Shown here: in pieces, positions 26,625 through 34,293 of the stretch
How positions within the stretch are numbered: the first letter of the stretch is position 1
How the letters are laid out: each line of letters opens with the position of its first letter
Source: Methanobacterium veterum
Lineage (GTDB): Archaea > Methanobacteriota > Methanobacteria > Methanobacteriales > Methanobacteriaceae
DNA: 64,000 bases
Direction: 5' to 3'
Assembly (NCBI RefSeq): GCF_000745485.1
Contig: NZ_JQJK01000009.1
Location: forward strand, 496,001-560,000
Notes under the pieces: generated by a model
Database searches by the model: none
Told to the model about the DNA's origin: nothing
Seen by the model: the letters and a program-made list of their open reading frames with translations, nothing else
Program-made: the position numbers and the translations under genes

Positions 26625-26963
26625 TTATTTTATGGGCATGGGAATGCATGCCTTTCTGTGTTCGTCTACTTCCATTATTTTAACGTCTATGTTGTAGGCA
26701 CGCCTCATGTTTTCTTCTGTAATAACACTTTCTGGCGTTCCCATTTCCATAATTGTCCCTCCGTTCATAATTGCGACTTTATTGGATGATAAGAAAGCAT
26801 GATCTGGAAAGTGTGAAGTCATAATGACAGATAATCCATTTTCTGCCAGTTTATTTATAACATCGAGGGTACGTATCTGGTTTCCAAAGTCCAGATGTGA
26901 TGTTGGTTCATCAAGAAGCAGTATTTGGGGTTGCTGGGCTAAAACTCTTGCTATGAGCACCAT
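26625..26963 (-). CDS. C-terminal half of split FecCD-type ABC ATPase
   Basis: These 112 residues continue in the same frame directly after an in-frame TAG. They contain Walker B ILLLDEPTSHLDFG and the switch histidine in VIMTSHFPDHA. In intact homologues the stop position is usually glutamine (GGERQ), so a CAG-to-TAG change is likely. The ATG next to the stop has GGGGGAG nine bases upstream, so a separate half could be made by re-initiation. It could be an inactive gene, a two-piece ATPase, or a sequencing error. Confidence 0.75.
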   Translation of the reverse strand: MVLIARVLAQQPQILLLDEPTSHLDFGNQIRTLDVINKLAENGLSVIMTSHFPDHAFLSSNKVAIMNGGTIMEMGTPESVITEENMRRAYNIDVKIMEVDEHRKACIPMPIK

Positions 26964-27407
26964 CTACCGTTCTCCCCCGCTGATTTCAGTGTAAGTTTTA
27001 TCGGTCAGGTGGGAAATTCCAAGGCTTTTTAATGCCTCTTCAGCTATTTTGCAGTCTTTCTCTCCTGGAACTGATGTTAAACTTAAATGAGGTGCTCTGC
27101 CCATCAAAACAACATCGAAGACTGAAAATGCAAATGTTGAATTATGGGACTGGGGTATGTAACCTATTATCTTTGCTAAATCATTTTTATTCAGTGAATG
27201 AATGCTCTGGTTATTTATGAGTATATTTCCACTGTTTAATTTAAGCAGCCCATTCATACATTTGATTAAAGTTGATTTACCGGTTCCATTTGGACCTAAT
27301 ATGCATAGAACGTCTCCATTTTCAAGTGAAAGGTTCACATCATTAAAAATATCCTCTTTTTGATTGTAAGAGAATCCTGCATGTTTTATTTCAAGAATTT
27401 TGCTCAT
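26964..27407 (-). CDS. N-terminal half of split FecCD-type ABC ATPase
   Basis: This half has Walker A LGPNGTGKST, the Q-loop GYIPQSHN and most of the signature (EISGGER) before the TAG at 26964-26966. I place the start at ATG 27407, whose ATGA overlaps the stop of the permease; an ATG six bases earlier is possible. It should energise the permease at 27404. On its own it lacks Walker B and the switch histidine, so it would be inactive without the downstream half. Confidence 0.8.
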   Translation of the reverse strand: MSKILEIKHAGFSYNQKEDIFNDVNLSLENGDVLCILGPNGTGKSTLIKCMNGLLKLNSGNILINNQSIHSLNKNDLAKIIGYIPQSHNSTFAFSVFDVVLMGRAPHLSLTSVPGEKDCKIAEEALKSLGISHLTDKTYTEISGGER

Positions 27408-28462
27408 GACCATCCCTCGTAACCTTTATTGAGAAGATAAACGAAGAAAGGAGCTCCAATTATTGCGGTTAATATTCCTAGGGGTATTTCAATTGAGACT
27501 GCAGTCCTGCACACATCATCCACTAACAACAGGAAAAATGCGCCTAGTGCAATGCTTGCAGGTAAAAGTTTTCTGTGGTCTGGCCCTACAATCATCCTGG
27601 CTACGTGTGGTATTACCAGGCCGACCCAACCTATAATGCCGCTTATACTTACAGCGGCGGCAGTTAAAAGTGTACAGCATGTAATTACAAGTATTCTCAA
27701 CTTGTCTATATTTATACCAAGCGCTCGGGCTTCATCATCACCCATAGAAAGAACGTTGAGTCTCCATCTTACCAGTAAAAGGGCTGTAAAACCGATTAAT
27801 ATAGGCACAATAATCATCATTATGCTACTGCTGTTAACAGAAGAAAGACTGCCCATAAGCCAGTATACAATTTCCGGCAGCTTGCTGTTAGGGTCTGCAA
27901 GGTACTTAATACAGGAGGTAAGTGCTGAAAACAGCGCACCGATGGCTATTCCTCCAAGTACCATCATTAAAATGGTGTTGCCCTTGAAGTTCCTGCTCAG
28001 GAAATAGGTAAGGCTGACTGCAATAAGGCCAAATCCAAATGCCATGACCTGTATCATTACTGGAGATGAGCCTAGTAAAATGGCCAGAGCGGCTCCAAAC
28101 CCTGCACCTGCTGAAACACCGAGAATATCTGGAGATACCAGCGGGTTCTGGAATGTTCCCTGGAATGAGGCCCCTGAAACTGATAATGCAGCGCCGACTA
28201 TCATTGCCGCTATTATTCTAGGTAACCTTATGTCCCAGACTACAGTGTAAACTGCAGGGGATAAATTTGTTTTAATTGGTAAAAGAGCCATTAGAACGTC
28301 TAATGGTGAAACAGGATATCTTCCTATTAAAAAGGATGCAAAAAATAAGATAACTGGCAGTAGTATTAAAATGCTTATTACAGATGTTTCCTTAATGGTT
28401 TTTTGAATTGATTTTTTAAGGGTCTGGGGACCTATTTTTTGGGTAGTAGTATCATTGCCCAT
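27404..28462 (-). CDS. FecCD-type ABC transporter permease
   Basis: The 352-residue integral membrane protein has the BtuC/FecCD hallmarks RLPRIIAAMIVGAALSVSGASFQGTFQNPLVSPDILGVSAGAG (split here only in description), GIIGWVGLVIPHVARMIVG and PLGILTAIIGAPFFVYLL. About ten transmembrane helices are apparent. It is coupled to the ATPase by overlapping stop and start codons. A hairpin terminator upstream (28529-28549) separates it from the binding protein gene, which would lower its expression relative to the binding protein. Possible ligands are corrinoid, iron chelate or, as in MolABC, molybdate/tungstate. Confidence 0.92.
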   Translation of the reverse strand: MGNDTTTQKIGPQTLKKSIQKTIKETSVISILILLPVILFFASFLIGRYPVSPLDVLMALLPIKTNLSPAVYTVVWDIRLPRIIAAMIVGAALSVSGASFQGTFQNPLVSPDILGVSAGAGFGAALAILLGSSPVMIQVMAFGFGLIAVSLTYFLSRNFKGNTILMMVLGGIAIGALFSALTSCIKYLADPNSKLPEIVYWLMGSLSSVNSSSIMMIIVPILIGFTALLLVRWRLNVLSMGDDEARALGINIDKLRILVITCCTLLTAAAVSISGIIGWVGLVIPHVARMIVGPDHRKLLPASIALGAFFLLLVDDVCRTAVSIEIPLGILTAIIGAPFFVYLLNKGYEGWS

Positions 28463-28528
28463 TTTTTCCCTCCATGTGTGAAATTAAGTAAAGATGTATT
28501 GTATATTGCATGTCCATAAATAAAAAGG

Positions 28529-28549
28529 GGCAGGATACAGTATCCTGCC
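28529..28549 (-). terminator. Attenuator-like hairpin between binding protein and permease
   Basis: GGCAGGATA and TATCCTGCC form a perfect 9-bp stem with a 3-base loop, followed on the minus strand by CCCCTTTTTATTT. It lies between genes of one transport unit, so partial read-through would give more binding protein than permease. Confidence 0.65.
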
Positions 28550-28566
28550 TGTATATTTATCTAATT

Positions 28567-29652
28567 TTAGGACATTTGATTGTTTAGTAAGTCTTGCACA
28601 TCGCTGTCTGTTAAGTTGTAATGGTAGAAGTCTGAGTAAAATTCTTTTGTCAGTTTTGTCATGTTCAAGTTCTTGAATTTGTCGGGGTAGAGTGCTTTAG
28701 CTGTCCATGGTATCCCAATAATGGTGTTGACACCTGGAGGTCTATCAAACCAGCCTATAGGGGAAGTTGGTGCAAGATAAACCTTTTTATCCTGAACTGC
28801 TTTGACATCTTTCCATGATGAGTTGGAATAAACGCTGCTGTAGAACTGTTTGTCGTTGGTTATGATGATTTCAGGGTTCCAGCTGAGCACCTGTTCCATT
28901 CCAACCTGCGACATTCCCATTCCCTGTTTAACTGCTACCTGTGCCACGTTTATACCGCCACAGAGGTTTATAAGCTGGGAATGTGATGAGCCGCTTGGAT
29001 CTGTCTGAAGACCAGATGGTCCCTCAGCATAATAAACAGTCACCTTTTCATTTTCTGGTATACTGGAAACTGTGCTGTTAACAGTTTTTGACACGTTGTT
29101 GTAGAATGATATCAGTTTATTTGCCTGTCCCTCTTCTCCAAGTATTTTTCCAATGAATTGGATGGAAGGAGTATAATTTGTGACATTTGTTGAACTTAAA
29201 ACTGCCACTACGGATATACTACCCATTTTACTCTGCATATCACTTATTTGTGCTGCAGAAGAACTATTTCCGCTCACGCTCACGTCATCTAATATTAAAG
29301 AGGGGTTTGCTGCTATGAACGTTTCAGGGTTACCTGTGTATGTACCAAACCATCCTCCGATTACCGTCAGGTTCTGATATTTTTCAGGCATGTATTTCTT
29401 TGAATCAGCCGTTAAGTTTGAATTCCAGCCTCCAAGTTTATCGGGGGCTAACATGTAAACTATATTGGTTACAGGGGGAGATGTTGCAAGTACTGAGGTT
29501 ACTTCACCAGGCACGTGAACAGTCCTCCCTGTCATATCTGTGAGGGTAGCGTTGCCTGTGCCGGGAATGGAGCTGCCAAGGCTTATGTATCCTGCCACAA
29601 CCGCTACAATTACGATTACCGCTATTACTCCCACTGTAATTTTTTTATCCAT
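28567..29652 (-). CDS. FecCD-type ABC transporter binding protein, copy 2
   Basis: The 361-residue protein is a close paralogue of the one at 23222 (shared DMTGRTVHVPG, DKLGGWNSN, GGWFG, YYAEG.GLQTDPSGS and ending NLTDSDVQDLLNNQ). It has an N-terminal signal anchor. It precedes the permease and ATPase genes and follows a methyltransferase by 23 bp, so it is part of the main transporter operon. The differences from copy 1 are spread through the ligand-facing regions, so the two may bind related but different ligands. Confidence 0.88.
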   Translation of the reverse strand: MDKKITVGVIAVIVIVAVVAGYISLGSSIPGTGNATLTDMTGRTVHVPGEVTSVLATSPPVTNIVYMLAPDKLGGWNSNLTADSKKYMPEKYQNLTVIGGWFGTYTGNPETFIAANPSLILDDVSVSGNSSSAAQISDMQSKMGSISVVAVLSSTNVTNYTPSIQFIGKILGEEGQANKLISFYNNVSKTVNSTVSSIPENEKVTVYYAEGPSGLQTDPSGSSHSQLINLCGGINVAQVAVKQGMGMSQVGMEQVLSWNPEIIITNDKQFYSSVYSNSSWKDVKAVQDKKVYLAPTSPIGWFDRPPGVNTIIGIPWTAKALYPDKFKNLNMTKLTKEFYSDFYHYNLTDSDVQDLLNNQMS

Positions 29653-29675
29653 TTTACCGCCTATATAACTTTAAT

Positions 29676-30539
29676 TTATTTTTTCCACCACAGCAACATC
29701 CAGTTAGGATCATTGGTGGTGTATTCAAGGGTTCCATCGTCCCTTTCAACGAGTTTATTTTTCAAAAAGTCTTCAATTTTCACTTTTTTTTCTTCTCCGA
29801 TATTACTGGCAGTCCACCCCAGTTTCCATATGCGGCGTTCTACTGCATCGTCTAAATTTTGATATATATGTCGGGATACACATTCAATCGGCTCTAAACT
29901 GGCATATATGCCCATCTGGTAGAGCATGTTGTATACATACATATAATCGGGGGAAATGTAGTGGGGTACACCTATAATTTTGGAAAGGTCTTTTTCGAAC
30001 TGATGACTTGTTGCACTCCAGTGTGTCATGTATACATACTTTCTGGCAATGTTGTCTATCTTTTTAAGCTCTTTTTTAAGGTTAAGGACGTTTCCAAGTG
30101 ATCGTGATGCTATTACTACATCATACTGGCCTATTTTGTCAGGGTCAAGGTCCTCAATTGAGCTTTGCATATATTCAATGTTTGAAATGCCCTTTTTTCG
30201 GGCGTTTTTTTCAACAAACTTCAGCATTTCACCTGACATGTCTACCGCAGTCACCTGTTTGACATGTTTTGCAACTTCAAGTGTAATGCTTCCATTGCCG
30301 CAGCCTAAATCCAGAACACTATAATTGGGTTCTTTATGGATTTTTGATGCTAAAATCTGGGGGTAGTCATCTGTTTTCATCCATTCATTGAATTTTGGTG
30401 CGATTTTATCCCACCGAGTTTTTTCATTTTCCCGGGGCATTTTCTGGAGTGCTTCGTTCCACATTCTGTTCCAATCAATATTATTTATATCCAAAATCGT
30501 TTTATTTTCTGTATTTATATTTACCGCCTCCAATTGCAC
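29676..30539 (-). CDS. SAM-dependent methyltransferase
   Basis: The protein has motif I VLDLGCGNGSITLEVA, TAVDMSGEM and YDVVIASRSLGN, and ends LLWWKK. It shares the N-terminal DWNRMW segment with its paralogues. The listed start is GTG 30539, without a ribosome site in front. A GGAGG inside the ORF lies eight bases before an ATA at 30518, the same codon position as in the paralogue at 26476. It is first in the operon with the binding protein, permease and ATPase. A role in modifying the transported cofactor is possible but unproved. Confidence 0.85.
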   Translation of the reverse strand: MQLEAVNINTENKTILDINNIDWNRMWNEALQKMPRENEKTRWDKIAPKFNEWMKTDDYPQILASKIHKEPNYSVLDLGCGNGSITLEVAKHVKQVTAVDMSGEMLKFVEKNARKKGISNIEYMQSSIEDLDPDKIGQYDVVIASRSLGNVLNLKKELKKIDNIARKYVYMTHWSATSHQFEKDLSKIIGVPHYISPDYMYVYNMLYQMGIYASLEPIECVSRHIYQNLDDAVERRIWKLGWTASNIGEEKKVKIEDFLKNKLVERDDGTLEYTTNDPNWMLLWWKK

Positions 30540-30626
30540 TTAAATTAGATTATTTTTCTAATTTAGACTCACAAGGTAATTTGGTTAAATCAACTACCAG
30601 TTCTATGTGACAATGTTTTTTTTAAT

Positions 30627-30650
30627 CGAGAAGTCTATATAAACGTATCG
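30627..30650 (-). promoter_or_regulatory. 24-bp element before the transporter operon
   Basis: The arms CGAGAAG and CGTATCG flank TCTATATAAA. The right arm is exact and the left arm weaker. It lies 88 bp before the GTG start. Confidence 0.55.
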
Positions 30651-30699
30651 AAATGAATCAAACTTTTGTTAAAAATATGAACTGTGAAAAAAAGGGAGG

Positions 30700-30727
30700 A
30701 GGATATATTCTGGCCGCAATATATCCT
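30700..30727 (-). terminator. Hairpin terminator after polyferredoxin gene
   Basis: AGGATATAT and ATATATCCT form a 9-bp stem around a 10-base loop, followed on the minus strand by CCTCCCTTTTTTT. It separates the polyferredoxin operon from the methyltransferase operon. Confidence 0.65.
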
Positions 30728-30745
30728 GTAAAATTAATTTTTTGT

Positions 30746-31732
30746 CTATTCTGTCAGGTTTGATAATATTTTATCCCATGACTTTGAGCGCACGTTTTCC
30801 AGGTTCATGTTGTTCCGTTTTATAACTATATTCTGTTGAGGGCATACATTAGTGCAGACACCGCAGAGTATACAGTGATCAGGGTTCACATGAGCTTCCC
30901 CGTTCACAACTGTTATAGCGTTACATGGGCAAACATCATGACATGCATGGCAAGAATCACCTTTACATTCAGTGTTTCCGGTAGATATTTCACCTTCAAA
31001 TGCTTTTATAACGGTTACTGCCTCTTTTGGACAGATATCCTCGCACCATCCGCATTTAATACAGTCTTCTTCATCTAAGATTAATTTACCTGTAACTGAA
31101 TACTTTTCAGGGTCTAGCTCGTACTCTCCATAGGAACATAATCTGCATGCTGCCTTTATTGCATTTTCAGGACATGCTCGTTTACATACAAGGCAATATA
31201 CACATTTGTCTTCGTCAACTGAGATGCTGTATGAATTTTTGCCTGTTTCTTTGATTTTAATGGCTTCTGCAGGGCACATTTCTTCACATATGCCGCAGTT
31301 TATGCATTCGTCTTCTTTAATTTCGATTTCACCAATTACAAGATCTGATCTTTTAGGGAGTGTTCTTGTAACAGTTATTGCATCTCTTGGACAGACGCTT
31401 TCGCATTTACGGCAGTATGCACAGGCATCATCATTAACAACTGTTTCATGGGACCATTTTGGGTACACTTCCATTTTGGCCATATCTTCGCCATTTATGC
31501 TGCATTTCATGGCTTTAAATGCACATGCAGATGCGCATAACCCGCACAAAGCGCATGTGTCTTCATTTACTGAAACATAATCCATTTTTAGCAGTCCTCT
31601 GGCTATAGGTAGGACTGGGCCTAACTTTAAGGAATTAGTTGGGCAGATATCTACGCATATCCCGCAGCCTATGCAGTTTTCGCTGTTGTAATCCAGGCAA
31701 CGTACCTGATTGCCGTTTCTCTCTATTCTCAT
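30746..31732 (-). CDS. Polyferredoxin with about eight [4Fe-4S] clusters
   Basis: The 328-residue protein contains repeated CxxCxxCxxxC cluster motifs (for example CIGCGICVDICP, CALCGLCASAC, CINCGICEEMCP, CVYCLVCKRACP, CIKCGWCEDICP and CILCGVCTNVCP), as in methanogen polyferredoxins such as FwdF and MvhB. It carries electrons in the cytoplasm between unnamed redox partners. Its start lies two bases after the ferredoxin gene, so both form one operon. No dehydrogenase or hydrogenase catalytic gene lies beside it. One cysteine set (CRLCSYG) seems incomplete. Confidence 0.9.
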   Translation of the reverse strand: MRIERNGNQVRCLDYNSENCIGCGICVDICPTNSLKLGPVLPIARGLLKMDYVSVNEDTCALCGLCASACAFKAMKCSINGEDMAKMEVYPKWSHETVVNDDACAYCRKCESVCPRDAITVTRTLPKRSDLVIGEIEIKEDECINCGICEEMCPAEAIKIKETGKNSYSISVDEDKCVYCLVCKRACPENAIKAACRLCSYGEYELDPEKYSVTGKLILDEEDCIKCGWCEDICPKEAVTVIKAFEGEISTGNTECKGDSCHACHDVCPCNAITVVNGEAHVNPDHCILCGVCTNVCPQQNIVIKRNNMNLENVRSKSWDKILSNLTE

Positions 31733-31734
31733 CT

Positions 31735-31929
31735 TTACCCTTCCTTAGATATTGCTTTATTTGGACAGCTTTGAATACATAAGTCACAATCGTCGCATTT
31801 TTCAGGTATCAGAAATACATCACCATCTCTTTCTTCTATTGCATTTTGTTCACAGATTTTTATGCATAGTCCTTCTCCAGGACAGTTTTGAATTTTACCA
31901 CACTTTTCTGTATCAATTATCACTGGCAT
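31735..31929 (-). CDS. Small ferredoxin-like iron-sulfur protein
   Basis: The 64-residue protein has one atypical cluster motif (CGKIQNCPGEGLCIKIC) and one standard motif (CDDCDLCIQSCP). I choose ATG 31929, after GGTGATGATC, because the longer frame to 31983 would place the start inside the promoter element. It is the first gene of the operon with the polyferredoxin and probably an electron-transfer partner of it. Its promoter has a 24-bp element, tying the pair to the methyltransferase/transporter genes. Confidence 0.85.
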   Translation of the reverse strand: MPVIIDTEKCGKIQNCPGEGLCIKICEQNAIEERDGDVFLIPEKCDDCDLCIQSCPNKAISKEG

Positions 31930-31963
31930 GATCATCACCACATATTTGTTATACTTGAATATG

Positions 31964-31987
31964 CGACATGCATATATAAACATATCT
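31964..31987 (-). promoter_or_regulatory. 24-bp element before ferredoxin-polyferredoxin operon
   Basis: The arms CGACATG and CATATCT flank CATATATAAA. The TATA box lies about 45 bp before ATG 31929, which supports that start over the longer frame. Confidence 0.55.
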
Positions 31988-32180
31988 ATTTAATTTTTGG
32001 ATTGTCAAATTTAAATCAGTTAAATTTATAGAAAAGTTTGAAAAATAGATTATAATATAAGATGAGGCTGTCCAATAATTCAAAATCTGGAAGAAAATAA
32101 GGATGAATAGAACTTTTAATCCTTAAATACGTAAAATTTCAGCTGTAAAAATTAATCATGAGACGCCTTAAGGTAAAAAG

Positions 32181-32891
32181 ATGGTTGTTATGCCAGATAA
32201 AAAAATGAGATATAAATTGGACGTAGAAATCGAAATGGGCGATAAAACCATATCTATGAACAATAAGAAATCTAAGCTTCTTCAATGTATAGATAAATAT
32301 GGATCCATTGCTAAAGCGTCAAAAGAGACAGATATTCCCTATAGAACTGCCCTTAAGAATATAGAAATTATGGAAACAGAACTGGGTTCACCTATCGTGG
32401 TCACAAAAAGGGGTGGAAAAGGAGGTGGAGGCAGTAGCGAGCTTACAGATGAAGGCAAACAGGTTTTGTTCGAATTTATCAAAGTCAACAGGGCTTTAAA
32501 AAAACATGTTGATTTAAACGAAATGATAGGCACTATTTCTGCTGTAGATAACGAAAAACGGATTATGAAGGTTGCTTTAAATAGAAATGAAATAACTCTC
32601 CCAACTGCAGAAAATTTTGACGTTGGAGATGATGTCCTTATCTCGTTAAGTCCAGGTAGTATATTTGTAACCCTTGAGCCTCATGAGTCCAGTGTTAGAA
32701 ACACATTTGGAGGAACAATAACTAAAATGCAGTTTAAAGACGATGCTGTGCGTCTTGATGTGGACGTTGGTGGATATAATATCGTCGCAGATATTACTGA
32801 ACTTTCACGTGAAAAACTGGATTTAAATATTGGGAAAAGAGTATTTATTGGATTTAAAGCAGTTTCTGCAGATATAATCAAAATAGATTAA
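32181..32891 (+). CDS. modE: ModE-like molybdate/tungstate-responsive regulator
   Basis: The 236-residue protein has an N-terminal LysR-like winged helix-turn-helix (LLQCIDKYGSIAKASKETDIPYRTALKNIEIMETELGSP) with the ModE wing motif KRGGKGGGGSSELTDEG, and two C-terminal TOBE-like molbindin repeats (from residues about 120 and 175). ModE senses oxyanion and controls molybdenum genes in bacteria. Here it lies beside a free molbindin and close to XdhC- and FmdE-family genes. It is the strongest candidate for a regulator of the 24-bp elements, although no such element lies before its own gene. The gene symbol is by family. Confidence 0.85.
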   Translation: MVVMPDKKMRYKLDVEIEMGDKTISMNNKKSKLLQCIDKYGSIAKASKETDIPYRTALKNIEIMETELGSPIVVTKRGGKGGGGSSELTDEGKQVLFEFIKVNRALKKHVDLNEMIGTISAVDNEKRIMKVALNRNEITLPTAENFDVGDDVLISLSPGSIFVTLEPHESSVRNTFGGTITKMQFKDDAVRLDVDVGGYNIVADITELSREKLDLNIGKRVFIGFKAVSADIIKID

Positions 32892-32940
32892 TATTATTTA
32901 TTTTTAATCAAATATTAAACTCTTTATCCATAGAAAACTA

Positions 32941-33153
32941 TTTATATAACGACATGTAATGTATGACATGCCGATAGAACTTGAACCAAAGTAGAAATAC
33001 TTTGGTCCCATCCACCTTAATCGGTCCTTCCATTATTATTTCTAAATGTTATATCTTTATGAACCGGAGAAAGTTACATACCCTCCAAGTCATGTCAAAA
33101 TATTAATTTTGACCCGCAAAAATTTTTTAATTTTTGCTGGCTCCGGTTCTTTT
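32941..33153 (+). ncRNA. Candidate structured non-coding RNA between modE and molbindin
   Basis: A TTTATATAA box (32941-32949) predicts a transcript start near 32970. There CCGAT (32971) pairs with ATCGG (33020) around a 9-bp hairpin ACCAAAGTA/TACTTTGGT with a GAAA tetraloop. A second domain is closed by GAACCGGAG (33061-33069) with CTCCGGTTC (33141-33149), encloses two hairpins (GTCAAAAT/ATTTTGAC and GCAAAAA/TTTTTGC) and ends in TTTT. No ORF fits. I do not recognise the RNA family. Confidence 0.55.
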
Positions 33154-33279
33154 AAAAGATTGATTTTCGATAAAATTGTAATTACTAAAAAAGAATTTTT
33201 CATACTTTTAATAAGAATTAAAAATTAGATCCATTGCGAATATGAATTGAACATTATAATATTAAAAAAGAATAAAGAA

Positions 33280-33489
33280 TTATTCTTTTCCGATCATGAC
33301 TTCAGTGGATTTAACGATAACTACTACTTTATCGCCTGCTTTGATATCTAGATCTTTAATGGATTCTTTGGTTATTACGGAGGTTATTGTGTCTGGGGCA
33401 TCAATTTTTATTTTAACGCTGGCCATAATTGCGCCTTCGTCAACTTTTTCTACAGTTCCTTTAATATGGTTCCTTGCACTTAATTTCAT
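33280..33489 (-). CDS. Molbindin (single TOBE domain)
   Basis: The 69-residue protein consists of one TOBE/Mop domain beginning MKLSARNHIKGTVEKVDEGA, the classic molbindin start, with IKAGDKVVVIVKSTEVMIGK at the end. Molbindins form hexamers that bind molybdate or tungstate in the cytoplasm. AGGAGG lies seven bases before the ATG. It converges with modE across the RNA candidate. Storage or buffering of molybdate or tungstate is the likely role. Confidence 0.92.
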   Translation of the reverse strand: MKLSARNHIKGTVEKVDEGAIMASVKIKIDAPDTITSVITKESIKDLDIKAGDKVVVIVKSTEVMIGKE

Positions 33490-33740
33490 TATATCTTCCT
33501 CCTATTATTATTATGCTATATTTTGGATTTTATATATTAAATAGTTTTTTCATGCTTTTTTGGATGATAAAAGTTAAATTATAGCTTTGATGTGCACTAT
33601 GGAATAATTCGAGTTTTTAAATTTGTTTAAAAGATTTTTAAAAGCTTTTTATATTAAAAAATTAAGTTAAACGCTCTTTATACAAAAAATTTATAAAATT
33701 AGAAGTTAAAATTATATAAAAATAAAAATAAGAAGATAAT

Positions 33741-34238
33741 TTAATCTACGAATCGATCATCCGACTTTTTATGATTTGCATCTTCATGTTTGTCTTCAAA
33801 CCATCCGATACGCAGTTCTTCACCTTTACATTTATCAAAATTAGGTATATATGGTTTGATATCTAAAAGGGGAGTACCATCAACAACATCCACGTTGGAT
33901 ATGTATACTGTGGATCCTTCTATTTTGTCAAGGCACACTACTGACATTCCTATTGCATTTGGACGTTTTGGGGCCCTAGTTGCAAATATTCCTCTTTTTA
34001 CAGTATCTAAGAATGGTTTTACCTGTAGTGAATATCCTTTTGAAAGGTGAAGATGGTAGATTAAAACTATGTGTGAGAATCCTTCAAGATCCTTAAGTCC
34101 TTCTTCATATTTTTCGTCTAGATGTATCTCTCCTTCAACGCCTTTTGCACCTACTGGCTGTATAGGCATACCTTCTAGATTTTTGAATGGAGAGTGTATG
34201 GTTCCAATTGGTTCGTATGTAACTTTGTCGATAAGCAT
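33741..34238 (-). CDS. TrmO/TsaA-like tRNA methyltransferase family protein
   Basis: The 165-residue protein has the UPF0066 fold motifs YEPIGTIHSPF, GFSHIVLIYHLHL, FATRAPKRPNAIGMSVVCL and VDGTPLLDIKPYIP. In E. coli TrmO methylates N6 of t6A37 in tRNA-Thr with SAM; the archaeal members are presumed similar. GGTG precedes the start. It sits downstream of nrpR on the same strand, about 55 bp away, but a functional tie is not evident. Confidence 0.88.
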   Translation of the reverse strand: MLIDKVTYEPIGTIHSPFKNLEGMPIQPVGAKGVEGEIHLDEKYEEGLKDLEGFSHIVLIYHLHLSKGYSLQVKPFLDTVKRGIFATRAPKRPNAIGMSVVCLDKIEGSTVYISNVDVVDGTPLLDIKPYIPNFDKCKGEELRIGWFEDKHEDANHKKSDDRFVD

Positions 34239-34293
34239 TTGATTACACCTTATATAAGAATCAGCAGTAAAATAAATAAAGCTTTTGGAAGAT

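Noticed and set aside
26964..26966. TAG read as pyrrolysine
   Set aside because: Pyrrolysine is not known from Methanobacteriales, no pyl genes are in the window, and the residue is normally glutamine in this motif.
31930..31983. Longer start of the ferredoxin gene at 31983
   Set aside because: The added residues have no ferredoxin similarity and would put the start inside the promoter element; GGTGATGATC before ATG 31929 is better.
32971..33024. tRNA-like sequence around the CCGAT stem
   Set aside because: There is no T-loop or anticodon arm of the right size, so a tRNA is excluded.
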